This document shows, piece by piece, positions 25,578 to 34,584 of a stretch of 64,000 nucleotides of DNA. This DNA comes from an uncultured Bilophila sp. (GTDB lineage Bacteria > Desulfobacterota > Desulfovibrionia > Desulfovibrionales > Desulfovibrionaceae). Each line of letters starts with the position of its first letter. The stretch's first letter is position 1. The notes beneath the pieces are model-generated. The model saw only the letters and a program-made list of their open reading frames with translations, was not told where the DNA came from and did not search any database. A program made the position numbers and the translations under genes. Location of the stretch: NCBI GenBank assembly GCA_910585945.1, contig CAJUHZ010000007.1, forward strand, positions 36,292 through 100,291, written 5' to 3'.

Positions 25578-28248
25578 CCTTGTCCTTGCCGCATGGGGCG
25601 AAGCCGCGGCCGCGCCGGCATCGCCCCGCGCTTCCACCAAAGATGTGGTGACCATTGCCGTACTGCCGTTCCAGGTGAACGCGGGAGAGGCGTCTCCCGG
25701 CCTTGCGGAAGACATTCCCGCGCTGTTTGCGCAACGCCTGGCGGCGGAGGGCTTTCGCGTTGTCCCTTACGAGGATGTCTTGCGTCTTATCAAACGGCGT
25801 AACCTGAACGAACTCAATCTGGCTGTTGCGCGTTCCATCGCGGCGCAGGTGCGGGCGGACTACGCGCTCTACGGCAGTTATACCCAGACAGGCGAAAGCT
25901 TCAGCATTGACGCGCGCATGGCCGACGCGGCCGCCAGCAGACCTGCCCGCCCCTTCTTCGCGGAAAAACGATCCGTTCTGGAACTGCCCAACGCCGTGGA
26001 CGAAATGTCCACAGCCATGGCAGGGAGCGCCGTCAGCCGCGACGCCATCGCTGATGTGAAAGTGCGCGGTCTCAAGGTGCTTGACCAGGATGTCGTGCTC
26101 ATGCGCCTTGCCTCGCGCAAAGGCGACGTGGTTGATCCTGCGACGCTCAATGATGAAATCAAACGCATCTGGGATCTGGGATACTTCAGCGACGTTTCCG
26201 CCGCGATTGAAGAAAGCGGCGAAGGCCGTGTCCTCGTTTTCACCGTCAAGGAAAAACCGCGCATCGACGATGTGATCATCAATGGTTCCGACGCGGTGAA
26301 CAAAGACGATATTCTGGCGGTGATGAGTTCCAAGACAGGATCGGTCATCAACGAACGGCTGCTGGCCGATGACATGGTGAAAATCACCGAACTGTACCGC
26401 AAGGAAGGCTATTACCTGGCCGAGGTCAACTATCACGTCGAGGACAAGGCGAACGGCGCTTCAGCCCTGCTCGTTTTCGATGTAAAGGAAGGCAACAAGC
26501 TCTATATCAAGGAAGTCCGCATCGAGGGGACCGAAAGCATCGACCCCGACGACATGAAAAAAGAACTTGCCCTGGAAAAGCGGACGCTCCTTTCCTGGAT
26601 TACCGGCACGGGCGTTCTGCGCGAAGAATACCTGGATCGCGACTCGGCTGCGCTGACCGCCTACGCAATGAACCACGGCTATGTGGACGCGCAGGTTTCC
26701 GCGCCTGAAGTGACGTACGATGACGACGGCATCATCGTTACCTTCTCCGTCAACGAAGGCAAGCGCTACAAACTTGGGGAAGTAGGCTTCAGGGGAGATC
26801 TTATTGATACGGACGAACGCCTTGCCGCCGTCACAAAACTTGACGATCTGAAGGCGAACAACGAATATTTCTCGCTGTCAGTCGTGCAGGATGACGTAAA
26901 GGCTCTGACCGACTTTTATTCCAACTACGGATATGCCTTTGCCGAAGTCAACCTGGAAAGCAAAAAAAATCCTGAAGACGACACCGTCGACGTCTTTTTC
27001 GTCATCGACAAAAAGCAAAAGGTTCGCGTGCGCCGGGTGCTGGTGGAAGGCAACACACGCACCCGGGATAACGTCATCTTCCGTGAACTGCGCCTTGCCG
27101 ACGGCGACGCCTTCAACGGCGACAAACTCCGCCGCTCCAACGAACGACTGACCCGACTGCGTTACTTCACCCAGGCCGACACTACCATCCTGCCCACAGA
27201 CGCAGAGGATGAAGTGGATCTGCGCGTGAATATCAAGGAAGACCGCACAGGGGCGCTGATGGCCGGGGTCGGCTACTCCACCTACTACCAGTTCGGCGTG
27301 TCGGGCAGCATCATGGAACGCAACCTCTTCGGACGGGGCTACCAGCTCGGCCTGACAGGCTTCGCTTCCGGCAAATCCACTTCGCTGAACCTCAATTTCG
27401 TCAACCCGCGTATTTTTGACAGTGACCTCGGCTTCAGTGAAAACGCATACACCCTGTGGGAAGAGTGGGATGATTTCCGCAAGAAAACCGTCGGGAACAC
27501 CTTGCGTTTCTTCTATCCCATCGGCGAATATTCAACGGTTTCTCTCGGCTACCGCCTCGATCAGTACACCTTGTACGATATTCCGGAAAGAGCGCCCCGT
27601 TCCTACCGTGAATATGAAGGACGAAACCTTTCGAGCGTCTTGAGCGGCAGTTTCAGCTATGACTCCACCGACAGCCGCGAGCGTCCCACGCGTGGCGTCA
27701 TAGGGCGCCTGTCCATGGAATACGGCGGAGGAGGTCTGGGCGGCAACGACAATTTCTACAGACCGATAGGCGAACTCCAGGCATTCCATACCCTCTGGAA
27801 AAACCCGAACCACATTTTCCACTGGCGGGGCCGAGTAGGCGGCGTGTTTGAAAACTCCAACAAGCCGGTTCCTGTATTTGACCGATTCTTCATCGGCGGC
27901 ATGGACAGCATCCGCGGTTACGATACGGACGATCTCTCGCCCCGGGATCCCGAATGGGACGACGAAATCGGCGGCGACCGCATGGGCTATCTGAACCTGG
28001 AATACATCTGGACATTCCAGGAAGAGCTCGGGCTTGCCATCGTGCCTTTCTTTGACATGGGCTTCAATATTGACTCCAAGCAGACATCGGATCCGTTCAG
28101 CGAACTGAAAAAATCCGTCGGGCTGGAACTTCGCTGGCGTTCCCCCATGGGCGATCTGCGCTTTGCCTACGGTTATCCCCTGGACAAAAATGTGGACGGC
28201 AAGCATCCGGGCGGCCGCTTCGAATTTTCCATGGGGCAGTTTTTCTAG
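25534..28248 (+). CDS. bamA: Outer membrane protein assembly factor BamA with extra N-terminal domain
   Basis: 904 residues. A signal peptide (about 1-27) is followed by a domain at about 37-150 (VTIAVLPFQVNAGE, ALFAQRLAAEGF, ADYALYGSY). That domain looks like the TolB N-terminal/FlgO-type fold and is not part of classical BamA (about 800 residues). Five POTRA domains come next (from about 165), then a 16-stranded barrel with MERNLFGRGYQLGLTG and the loop-6 motif SIRGYDTDDLSPR. It folds outer-membrane proteins. ATG 25534 follows CCGGAGAAC. A 19-bp terminator hairpin closes the unit. A TolB-like head may replace an accessory lipoprotein contact; that is inference. Confidence 0.93.
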   Translation: MKRSVFTLLVLALCSLVLAAWGEAAAAPASPRASTKDVVTIAVLPFQVNAGEASPGLAEDIPALFAQRLAAEGFRVVPYEDVLRLIKRRNLNELNLAVARSIAAQVRADYALYGSYTQTGESFSIDARMADAAASRPARPFFAEKRSVLELPNAVDEMSTAMAGSAVSRDAIADVKVRGLKVLDQDVVLMRLASRKGDVVDPATLNDEIKRIWDLGYFSDVSAAIEESGEGRVLVFTVKEKPRIDDVIINGSDAVNKDDILAVMSSKTGSVINERLLADDMVKITELYRKEGYYLAEVNYHVEDKANGASALLVFDVKEGNKLYIKEVRIEGTESIDPDDMKKELALEKRTLLSWITGTGVLREEYLDRDSAALTAYAMNHGYVDAQVSAPEVTYDDDGIIVTFSVNEGKRYKLGEVGFRGDLIDTDERLAAVTKLDDLKANNEYFSLSVVQDDVKALTDFYSNYGYAFAEVNLESKKNPEDDTVDVFFVIDKKQKVRVRRVLVEGNTRTRDNVIFRELRLADGDAFNGDKLRRSNERLTRLRYFTQADTTILPTDAEDEVDLRVNIKEDRTGALMAGVGYSTYYQFGVSGSIMERNLFGRGYQLGLTGFASGKSTSLNLNFVNPRIFDSDLGFSENAYTLWEEWDDFRKKTVGNTLRFFYPIGEYSTVSLGYRLDQYTLYDIPERAPRSYREYEGRNLSSVLSGSFSYDSTDSRERPTRGVIGRLSMEYGGGGLGGNDNFYRPIGELQAFHTLWKNPNHIFHWRGRVGGVFENSNKPVPVFDRFFIGGMDSIRGYDTDDLSPRDPEWDDEIGGDRMGYLNLEYIWTFQEELGLAIVPFFDMGFNIDSKQTSDPFSELKKSVGLELRWRSPMGDLRFAYGYPLDKNVDGKHPGGRFEFSMGQFF

Positions 28249-28254
28249 TGTCTC

Positions 28255-28298
28255 CCCGCAAAAAGTTCCGGTAGTTTCATACCGGAACTTTTTGCGGG
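28255..28298 (+). terminator. Strong hairpin after bamA
   Basis: A perfect 19-bp stem (arm CCCGCAAAAAGTTCCGGTA, 6-base loop) begins 6 bases after the bamA stop. A T-tract is built into the 3' arm. Probable bidirectional terminator. Confidence 0.85.
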
Positions 28299-28635
28299 AA
28301 TGGTTCGCCGATGTTGGGAGAGCACTGGCCAGTGCCCCCCTTACGTTTGCAAAGCGGCTCCTGCTTTTCCCACCCGTGGCTGGCGGTGGCGCGAGGCTAT
28401 CGCCGCCAGGGCGGCCGCGCAGACCACGTCTGACTCAGCGAGCAGCCGGCCCTCCTTCACCAAAGGAGATATCCACCCTCCGCAAGAGTATCGGGCGGCG
28501 CGATCGCCGCTGGCGGGCCGAAAACACTCTTTTTCGACGCCGCGATTGTAGGCTTGAAGCGGCATTTCAAGCATCATGCGGCGCCAGGATCGATCTTCCG
28601 GAAGGATTGATCACAGGATTCCGTTGGAAAGCTTC
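28299..28635. other. Intergenic region before the amidase gene
   Basis: 337 bases without a supported gene. It contains a GGCGGTGGCGCGAGGCTATCGCCGCC inverted repeat around 28383-28408 and an R2-like palindrome (28515-28544). A CTTGAAGCGGCATTTCAAG hairpin follows it at about 28554-28572. No clear promoter was seen. Confidence 0.4.
28515..28544. repeat. R2-like imperfect palindrome
   Basis: GGGCCGAAAACACTCTTTTT followed by CGACGCCGCG. It shares GGGCCGAAAA and TTTTT with 10318-10337, and continues into GCCGCGATTG as at 33317-33326. Confidence 0.4.
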
Positions 28636-30399
28636 ATGCGCAAAGCGTCTTTTTCATCCGGGCACGCCCCTGCAAGAACATGCCTGGCGTTTTTCCTGAT
28701 TATCTGCCTTGCCTGGGCGGCGTTGCTGTCCCCGGTTTGCGCTGCGTCGTCCCCTGCTGAAAGGTACGAAACTGCCAAGCAGGAGATGGACCGTCTGCAG
28801 GGGGACGCTCGCCGGCGCGCCTGGAGGGAACCCTGGCAAAAACTCGCAGCCGAATTTCTTGCCGTATATGAGAAAGGCGCCGGCTGGAACAACCGCCCTG
28901 CCGCGCTGTACCGTTCCGCCCTGGCGCTGGAAGAGATGGCTCGCCGTTCCCGTCTTGCAAGCGACGCGCGAGAGGCGTTGCGGCGCTACGATCGTCTTGT
29001 GCGGGAGCAACCGTCCAGCGTTCTTGCCGACGACGCCCTGCTGAACAGCGCGCGCATTCAGGCCGAACTGTTGGGTCAGCCGGAAGCGGCGCGCACACTG
29101 TTGCAAAAAATCCGCACGGACTATGCCTCAGGCGACATGTTTCAGGAGGCGGAGCGTTACGAGCGCACTCTGCCCGGGGCGTCCCAATCCACTCCGGACG
29201 AAAAGAATACGGCGCACGCCGCACCGGAAAAGCCCGAAGCCAAAACCGCCCCCAGCGCCTCGCCCGGCAGAGACAAACAAAAGCAGGCTATTCTCAGACA
29301 AGTGGCCTGGCAATCACGCCGCGATCGGGTCACCATAACGCTGGAATTCAACCGCCCCGTCGCCTGGACTGTACGATCCCAACCTGCCAACCCCAAGACA
29401 GGAAGTCCGATCCGTCTGTTTGCAGATCTGTCAGACACCATGCCCGATCCGGAAATCCGTCCGGGCGTCAAAATCAGCGACAGCATGCTCACCAGGATGC
29501 GGCTGGATCTGTCGTCTCCGGGCCACACCCGGATGTTGCTCGACTTTTCCGAGGCAAAGGCGTTCAGCGTTTCCACTGCTGCCACTCCATTCCGCCTGAT
29601 CATCACGGTGGCGCGTGCCGAGGGCATTGTAAAAAACGGCCTTGCGCTGGGGCGATTCGTCCAGTCGGAAGAACCGGTCAAACCGGCCAGCGACATGCTG
29701 CCGGCCAATCTTGCCCAACAACTCGGCCTGTCCGTGCGAAGCGTCATGGTTGACGCCGGCCACGGCGGCAAGGATCCAGGCACAAGCCATAACGGCATCC
29801 TAGAACGGGAAGTCACCCTTGATCTGGCCAAACGGGTAGGCGCTCTGCTGGCGGGACGCGGGCTTAAAGTGTATTATACACGCGACAGCGATATGTGGGT
29901 TCCGCTTGAGGATCGTTCGCGCAAGGCAAATGAACTCAAGGCGGATCTTTTCATCTCCATCCATGTCAACGCCAGCCCCAACACAAACGCATCGGGTTTT
30001 GAAACGTATTATCTCAACTTCGCCAGCGGCTCTGAAGCCGCCAAGCTGGCCGGTGTGGAAAACGCGTTGAGCGAGCGCAAACTGGGAGAAATGGAAGGGC
30101 TTCTGGCGGATCTTGTGCTCGGCGCGCGCACCCAGGAGTCGCGCCGCCTTGCCCGCAATATTCAAAATACCTCTCTCGGTCGCCTGAAAAAAAAGGGGTA
30201 CACTGTAAAAAACGGCGGCATAAAATCCGCGCCATTTCATGTCCTGCTGGGTTCGGGAATGCCGGGAGCCCTCATTGAAGTCGGCTACTGCACGAACAAG
30301 CGCGAAGCCAAACGGCTGGCCACAAAAGAATACCGTGCCGCTCTGGCCGACGGCATTGCTTCCGGTATTCTCGCCTATGCCGGCAAGCTCGCCAGATAG
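28636..30399 (+). CDS. N-acetylmuramoyl-L-alanine amidase with AMIN domain (AmiC type)
   Basis: 587 residues. A signal peptide (about 1-37, ending SPVCA), an alpha-helical repeat-like region (about 40-180) and a low-complexity A/P/K linker come first. An AMIN domain follows (VTITLEFNRPVAW ... RLIITVARA, about 215-330). The C terminus is the amidase_3 zinc domain with VMVDAGHGGKDPG, the EREVTLDLA glutamate, LFISIHVNA and ALIEVGYCTNK. It cleaves the amide between MurNAc and the stem peptide, typically at the septum. ATG 28636 is chosen because the signal peptide starts there; the upstream frame to 28576 is not secretion-like. Confidence 0.92.
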   Translation: MRKASFSSGHAPARTCLAFFLIICLAWAALLSPVCAASSPAERYETAKQEMDRLQGDARRRAWREPWQKLAAEFLAVYEKGAGWNNRPAALYRSALALEEMARRSRLASDAREALRRYDRLVREQPSSVLADDALLNSARIQAELLGQPEAARTLLQKIRTDYASGDMFQEAERYERTLPGASQSTPDEKNTAHAAPEKPEAKTAPSASPGRDKQKQAILRQVAWQSRRDRVTITLEFNRPVAWTVRSQPANPKTGSPIRLFADLSDTMPDPEIRPGVKISDSMLTRMRLDLSSPGHTRMLLDFSEAKAFSVSTAATPFRLIITVARAEGIVKNGLALGRFVQSEEPVKPASDMLPANLAQQLGLSVRSVMVDAGHGGKDPGTSHNGILEREVTLDLAKRVGALLAGRGLKVYYTRDSDMWVPLEDRSRKANELKADLFISIHVNASPNTNASGFETYYLNFASGSEAAKLAGVENALSERKLGEMEGLLADLVLGARTQESRRLARNIQNTSLGRLKKKGYTVKNGGIKSAPFHVLLGSGMPGALIEVGYCTNKREAKRLATKEYRAALADGIASGILAYAGKLAR

Positions 30400-30419
30400 C
30401 ATTTTGACTATAAAATGCT
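30398..30419 (+). terminator. Hairpin at the end of the amidase gene
   Basis: AGCATTTT-GACTAT-AAAATGCT, an 8-bp stem starting within the stop codon. It is A/T rich and terminator-like. Confidence 0.5.
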
Positions 30420-30500
30420 CTGCCGACGCCGCGAGCAGGCGGAGACCGCGAGGCGCAAGCGCGGAAGGAAGGCGAAGGCAGTAGGGCAAAAGGAAGAAAC

Positions 30501-31904
30501 GTGAAGAAACCGGAAGATATTCCCTTTGACTCGGCGTTTCTGCTTGTTCGCAGTGACGACATGGCGGTCGTTGACCGGCGTGTCTTGCGCGATGCCGGCA
30601 TCCGCCGTATTCAGGTGATTTCCTCAGGCATCGAAGCGGCCAAGAAACTGGCCGCCGCGGTTTCCACAGGGTGCGGAGACGGTTCCGGCCCGGACATGAT
30701 CCTGTGCCACGAACAGCTTGCCGACATGAGCGGGGACGAATTCGTGCGACTTGTGCGGTTGCACCCCGCCCTCATGCCTTTCCCCGTCATCATGGCTGTC
30801 GCCGCCGATAGCCCTGCTCTCCGCGCAAAGGCGCGGGAATTTGGCTACAGCGGTCTGTTGATCCGCCCTTACGCGCCGGCCGCGCTGGTCAAGCAAATCA
30901 AAGTGGCCGCCCAATGCCAGACCGCCACTCGTGCCGCCCTGGGCGACAGACTGACGGCCGAACCAACGAGGTTTCGCGCCGCGCTCGACACTGTCGCCCG
31001 ACACAGGCTTATACGTTCCGACAATGCGGATGAAATCTACCGCGGGGCGCTCCTTGCCCTGCGTCAGCGCAAGTGGGACGAGGCCGTGCCCGCCTTGCAA
31101 CGCGCCGTCAAGCTGGCCCCGGAAAACGGGGAAATTCTGCTGGCGCTGGCCGCGGCATGGCGCGGCAAAAACGATGTGGAAAAAAGCCGCGCCATGTTAC
31201 GCGAGGCAGTGGCCGTTTTTGTCGACAACGGCGCCTGGGAACGCGCCCGGGGCGTCAGCGAACGCCTCCTGAACGAAAACGCGGAGGAACGCCCTCCCCT
31301 TCATAATGAAGCCCGCCGCCTCCTCTCGCTCAACAGGGCGGAGGATGCGGCCAAAGCGTTGCTCTGCAGCGGCTTTGGAGCCAACGAAGCGGCTGGTGGA
31401 CCACAGGGAAAAAACGCCTGGACATACGAACAGCTTGCGCGCGGCTGCATGGCCTCCTGCGAGCCGATCCAAACTCTGGCAAGGCTGAAAAAGCGCCTGG
31501 CAGTCTCCTGGGGGGAAGACTGTGCAGAAACGCTGAAAAACTATGTGCTTTCCCGCATTGATGGAGCGGAAAGCGCGCTGGCGTCGCAACGTCTGGCTGT
31601 CACCGGCTTTCGGGCCGCCGGCCCCGCGTTTGCCGGGGAGGTATCCGCTCCCAAAAGCGATTCTCCCCTGCCGGAGCCGAAAGGCAAATCTGATGTGCGC
31701 CCTCCCCAAGGGCGCGAGAATCGCGTGGACGGCGGCATGAAAGATGACGATACGCCTCCTGTACTCCCACTCCTCAGGGAACCTGCCCCTTCGACAGCCT
31801 TGAGAGGCTTCCCGTTGCTGCGCGATGCGGTAGCCGTCGCCAAGGTGACTGCCGGCCTGTTGCGCGCTGAACGAAGAGCGGGAAAAAAAAGAACCTCTTC
31901 CTGA
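30501..31904 (+). CDS. Degenerate receiver-domain/TPR protein, copy 2
   Basis: 467 residues. Residues about 10-140 follow the CheY order (FLLVRSDDMAVVDRRVLR, MILCHEQLADMSGDEFV, PVIMAVAAD, YSGLLIRPYAP). Both the phosphoacceptor aspartate (H in LCHEQ) and the conserved lysine (R in IRPY) are replaced, so phosphorylation is unlikely. TPR-like helices fill about 175-340 (ALLALRQRKWDEAVPALQRAVKLAPENGEI). The tail is disordered and charged. The start is GTG 30501 behind AAGGAAG. It resembles the 12187 protein in domain order. Function unknown; scaffold or adaptor by inference. Confidence 0.75.
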   Translation: MKKPEDIPFDSAFLLVRSDDMAVVDRRVLRDAGIRRIQVISSGIEAAKKLAAAVSTGCGDGSGPDMILCHEQLADMSGDEFVRLVRLHPALMPFPVIMAVAADSPALRAKAREFGYSGLLIRPYAPAALVKQIKVAAQCQTATRAALGDRLTAEPTRFRAALDTVARHRLIRSDNADEIYRGALLALRQRKWDEAVPALQRAVKLAPENGEILLALAAAWRGKNDVEKSRAMLREAVAVFVDNGAWERARGVSERLLNENAEERPPLHNEARRLLSLNRAEDAAKALLCSGFGANEAAGGPQGKNAWTYEQLARGCMASCEPIQTLARLKKRLAVSWGEDCAETLKNYVLSRIDGAESALASQRLAVTGFRAAGPAFAGEVSAPKSDSPLPEPKGKSDVRPPQGRENRVDGGMKDDDTPPVLPLLREPAPSTALRGFPLLRDAVAVAKVTAGLLRAERRAGKKRTSS

Positions 31905-31961
31905 TATCGCGCGCCTGCTTCATCCCAGGGAGAGACGCATAACATCGCCGCCCCAGCCTCA

Positions 31962-33170
31962 CTATACCACATCATAATCCGACAATTCAAAGAGTTTTCT
32001 GCGTTGCGTGATTGTGATATGGTAATATTGTGTCTGGGGGATATATGTATAAGGCACATCCTCAGCGCGCTGAAAAAGGAACAAGGATAAAATGGTCCGG
32101 TTGATCGCCTGATGACCGACAATCATCAGGGTTCCTTCGCCAGCGAGGAACAGGGCGCGGCGCAGACCTCGCCCGACACGCTCCTTAAGCATGGCGTAAC
32201 TTTCTCCGCCGGGGTAAACATAGTTGTATTTGTTGCGGGCGCGCGCCTGATATTCCAGGGGCATACGCTCAAGCACATCGCTGTACCGCATGCCTTCGCA
32301 CACGCCGGCGTTGATCTCGTCAAATTCGGGCAGAGCCATTCGTACCGTACCGGGACGATCCTGCAAAAGCAGGCTGGCCGTCTGCGCGGATCGGCGCTTT
32401 GTGGATGTAAAAATATAGGGAAGCTCCTTGTTTGCGAAGTGCGCCGCCAGTCGCGCCGCCTGCCGAAATCCCTGCTCCGTAAGCGGCGGATCGCCCCCCA
32501 GTCGCCCCTCAAGATTGTATTCCGTTTCCATATGCCGCACCAGATAGAGGTGCTGTACCCAGCGTGACACAACAATATCGCGGATTGCGGCGTAGTATGG
32601 CAGAGCATTGCTTGGCGCTTCCGCCAGGATGCTGTTGCTGACCGCATCCACGCGCATCCAGCAACGCTCCTTGCCCAGCGGGGCGTACACGCTTTCGTAA
32701 TAGGCAAGCCGCCGCCGAAAACTTTCCAGCGCCTCTTCCGGGGAAAGACAGGAAAATTCCGGCAGCCGGGTTTTGCGCTTGATCGATGCGTCAAGCAGCA
32801 GGGCGTCATTATTGACGCATTCAATGAAGAGTATCGGGCGGTCGCGCAAGGTAGCGACAAGCGTGGCGCGCTGCTCTTCGGATCCATTGGTGGCGTCGAT
32901 GATCGCCACATCGCCTCCGCTATCCAGCCAGGCCCGCGCCCGCTCCATATTTTGCAGAGAAATCTGCCGCCGCAGTTCACGCGCCTCGGCATTGTCGGGA
33001 TTGAAAAAATCGGGCGAGGCGCTGCGCATTCCGTGCAGCACGCGCCGCAATTCGCCGTTGTTGAAAATGGCGGCGCTGATTTTCTGTTGCTCAAGCCCCA
33101 GCTGGATGCGTTTGGCCAATGTGCTCTTGCCCCTGGCGGGCAACCCAACCATGACGACGTACAATTTCAT
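31962..33170 (-). CDS. PFKFB-like bifunctional 6-phosphofructo-2-kinase/fructose-2,6-bisphosphatase
   Basis: 402 residues with two domains. The kinase half (1-~215) has VGLPARGKST (P-loop), FNNGELRR, FFNPDNAEARELRRQ and IIDATNGSEEQR, nearly the same blocks as animal PFKFB. The histidine-phosphatase half (from ~220) has LVRHMETEYNLEGRLGG (catalytic RH), TSTKRRSAQTA, INAGVCEGMRYSDV, YPGGESYAMLKERV and the second histidine in IVGHQAINRT. PFKFB makes and breaks fructose 2,6-bisphosphate. That role in a bacterium is not established for this protein, so another sugar phosphate or nucleotide could be the substrate. ATG 33170 follows AGGGAAAA. Confidence 0.88.
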   Translation of the reverse strand: MKLYVVMVGLPARGKSTLAKRIQLGLEQQKISAAIFNNGELRRVLHGMRSASPDFFNPDNAEARELRRQISLQNMERARAWLDSGGDVAIIDATNGSEEQRATLVATLRDRPILFIECVNNDALLLDASIKRKTRLPEFSCLSPEEALESFRRRLAYYESVYAPLGKERCWMRVDAVSNSILAEAPSNALPYYAAIRDIVVSRWVQHLYLVRHMETEYNLEGRLGGDPPLTEQGFRQAARLAAHFANKELPYIFTSTKRRSAQTASLLLQDRPGTVRMALPEFDEINAGVCEGMRYSDVLERMPLEYQARARNKYNYVYPGGESYAMLKERVGRGLRRALFLAGEGTLMIVGHQAINRTILSLFLFQRAEDVPYTYIPQTQYYHITITQRRKLFELSDYDVV

Positions 33171-33260
33171 TTTTTTCCCTGAATGTGAGTTAGAGCCTTT
33201 TCCCAATGAATTGTGGGTAAACGCCCGGCGGCCGCAAGAGCGGACGCCCGTGCCGAACAA

Positions 33261-33286
33261 GCGGGCAAACCGCGCTTTGCCGCGCC
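33261..33286. repeat. R2-like imperfect palindrome
   Basis: GCGGGCAAACCGCGCTTTGC followed by CGCGCC. It is similar to 13677-13704 (GCTTGCGAAAACCGCGCTTT...). Confidence 0.35.
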
Positions 33287-33319
33287 TGTCCCGCTCTGCG
33301 GGGAAGTGGCGGCAACGCC

Positions 33320-33347
33320 GCGATTGAAAATGAATATTTTCAATCGC
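33320..33347 (-). terminator. Hairpin downstream of the phosphodiester-glycosidase-domain gene
   Basis: GCGATTGAAAAT-GAAT-ATTTTCAATCGC, a perfect 12-bp stem 25 bases after the minus-strand stop at 33373. Probable terminator separating it from the PFKFB-like gene. Confidence 0.65.
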
Positions 33348-33372
33348 AAGTGCTCTAAGGTCAGCCCGCAAG

Positions 33373-34380
33373 TCACTGTTGGCTGCTTTTCGGTCGGATG
33401 CCGATCACGTTAGGCAAAGGCGCCGAGGGATTGCCCGCCGTCCAGAGATCTGCCGGATGGCGGCCCATCCAGATCCTGTGAACCGAACCGCTGCGCACAA
33501 GCAGGCCGGCCTGGCTCCCCCCCTCGGTGTACATGACCAGACGGACGTCAATGGGCAATGCAAGAAGCCATGCCCCGAAATCAATCCCGGTCAACGGCTC
33601 CCGGCAATGAATGAAAAGAATATTCCCGTTCCCGTCGCTCCCCACAGCGGAGATGGCATGTTTTGGCCCCCCGGGATTCCACAAAAGCCGGCGATCGGCA
33701 CTGATGAGCCTGTAGTTCTGCACCACATTCCTGTAGCGGGGGAGCAGGGCTTCCCATGTGTCGCACGCCCGATCCAGCAACGCGGCCTCGGGCAAATCCC
33801 CGTCGGAGGAACGGGCGCTTCCCGCCTCTGCCGCATTGCCGCTCCCTTTCGTGGGGGACGGTTCTTCCGGAAAGGGAGTATGCGGATCACTGACGAAAAA
33901 CGCCCCGAAGCGGCCGGCAATACGCCCATTGTTGAGATGCTCGCCCACACGCAAATACCCCGTGCTGGTGCGTCCATCCGGAAGATACATGCTGGCGTTG
34001 ATTGCGGCGCTGAGCTTGTGACGATCCGCCCAAGCCCCCAGAGAAAGGGCCTCGCCCTCCCCCGTGGCTGTGTGCACGGAAAATATGAACCGGCGCGGAT
34101 CAATCCGCAAAATCACCATTTCAAGCGTATTCCCGGCAGGATCTCGCGCCGGAAAACAGGCTATTTCAAGCCCTGAAGCAAGCTCGCTCCAGACCGGCTC
34201 CGCACCGTGGCCAAACATCCAGGCGGATTTTCCCGTTACCGCCTCAGATTCAGCAAAAGAACCAGCCGGTTCCGCCGCCCGGACATTGCCTGCCCCCAAC
34301 AGGATCACTCCCGCCGCAATCCAGACAAAAACCCGCCAGAAGTAAAAAATATACAGCGACAATCGGCTCAGACAATACAT
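33373..34380 (-). CDS. Secreted protein with phosphodiester glycosidase (NAGPA-like) domain
   Basis: 335 residues. An N-terminal hydrophobic segment (about 8-32, ending NVRA) indicates export or a signal anchor. The rest matches the NAGPA/PF09992 fold: AAINASMYLPDGRTSTGYLRVG, ISAVGSDGNGNILFIHC, LPIDVRLVMYTEGGSQAGLLVRSG and the C-terminal IPN-like VIGIRPK. A low-complexity insert of S, G, E and A residues lies near 165-190. Relatives cleave glycosyl phosphodiesters, including uncovering-enzyme activity and cell-wall-related roles in bacteria. The substrate here is unknown. Confidence 0.82.
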   Translation of the reverse strand: MYCLSRLSLYIFYFWRVFVWIAAGVILLGAGNVRAAEPAGSFAESEAVTGKSAWMFGHGAEPVWSELASGLEIACFPARDPAGNTLEMVILRIDPRRFIFSVHTATGEGEALSLGAWADRHKLSAAINASMYLPDGRTSTGYLRVGEHLNNGRIAGRFGAFFVSDPHTPFPEEPSPTKGSGNAAEAGSARSSDGDLPEAALLDRACDTWEALLPRYRNVVQNYRLISADRRLLWNPGGPKHAISAVGSDGNGNILFIHCREPLTGIDFGAWLLALPIDVRLVMYTEGGSQAGLLVRSGSVHRIWMGRHPADLWTAGNPSAPLPNVIGIRPKSSQQ

Positions 34381-34536
34381 ATTTTCCCCTGCACCTTCAC
34401 AAGCATGTCCACTTTAGGCCAATCGCGCCTCTCCCGCAACATCAGGTCACGGCGAGGTTCCGCTCGTTGTGCAGGGGCATAGTCCCTGTGGGGCGTTGGG
34501 GAGCAGCCGTCCCCCCAACTTTCCCCTCATTTTTCA

Positions 34537-34571
34537 CAAATCAGTCCCGAAATCCCCTTTCGGGTGATTTG
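34537..34571 (-). terminator. Terminator downstream of the orphan dctQ
   Basis: CAAATCA..CCCGAAA-TCCCC-TTTCGGG..TGATTTG, a 14-bp interrupted stem just beyond the minus-strand stop at 34585, followed on that strand by TGAAAAATG. Confidence 0.6.
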
Positions 34572-34584
34572 CGACAGGAAAAGA

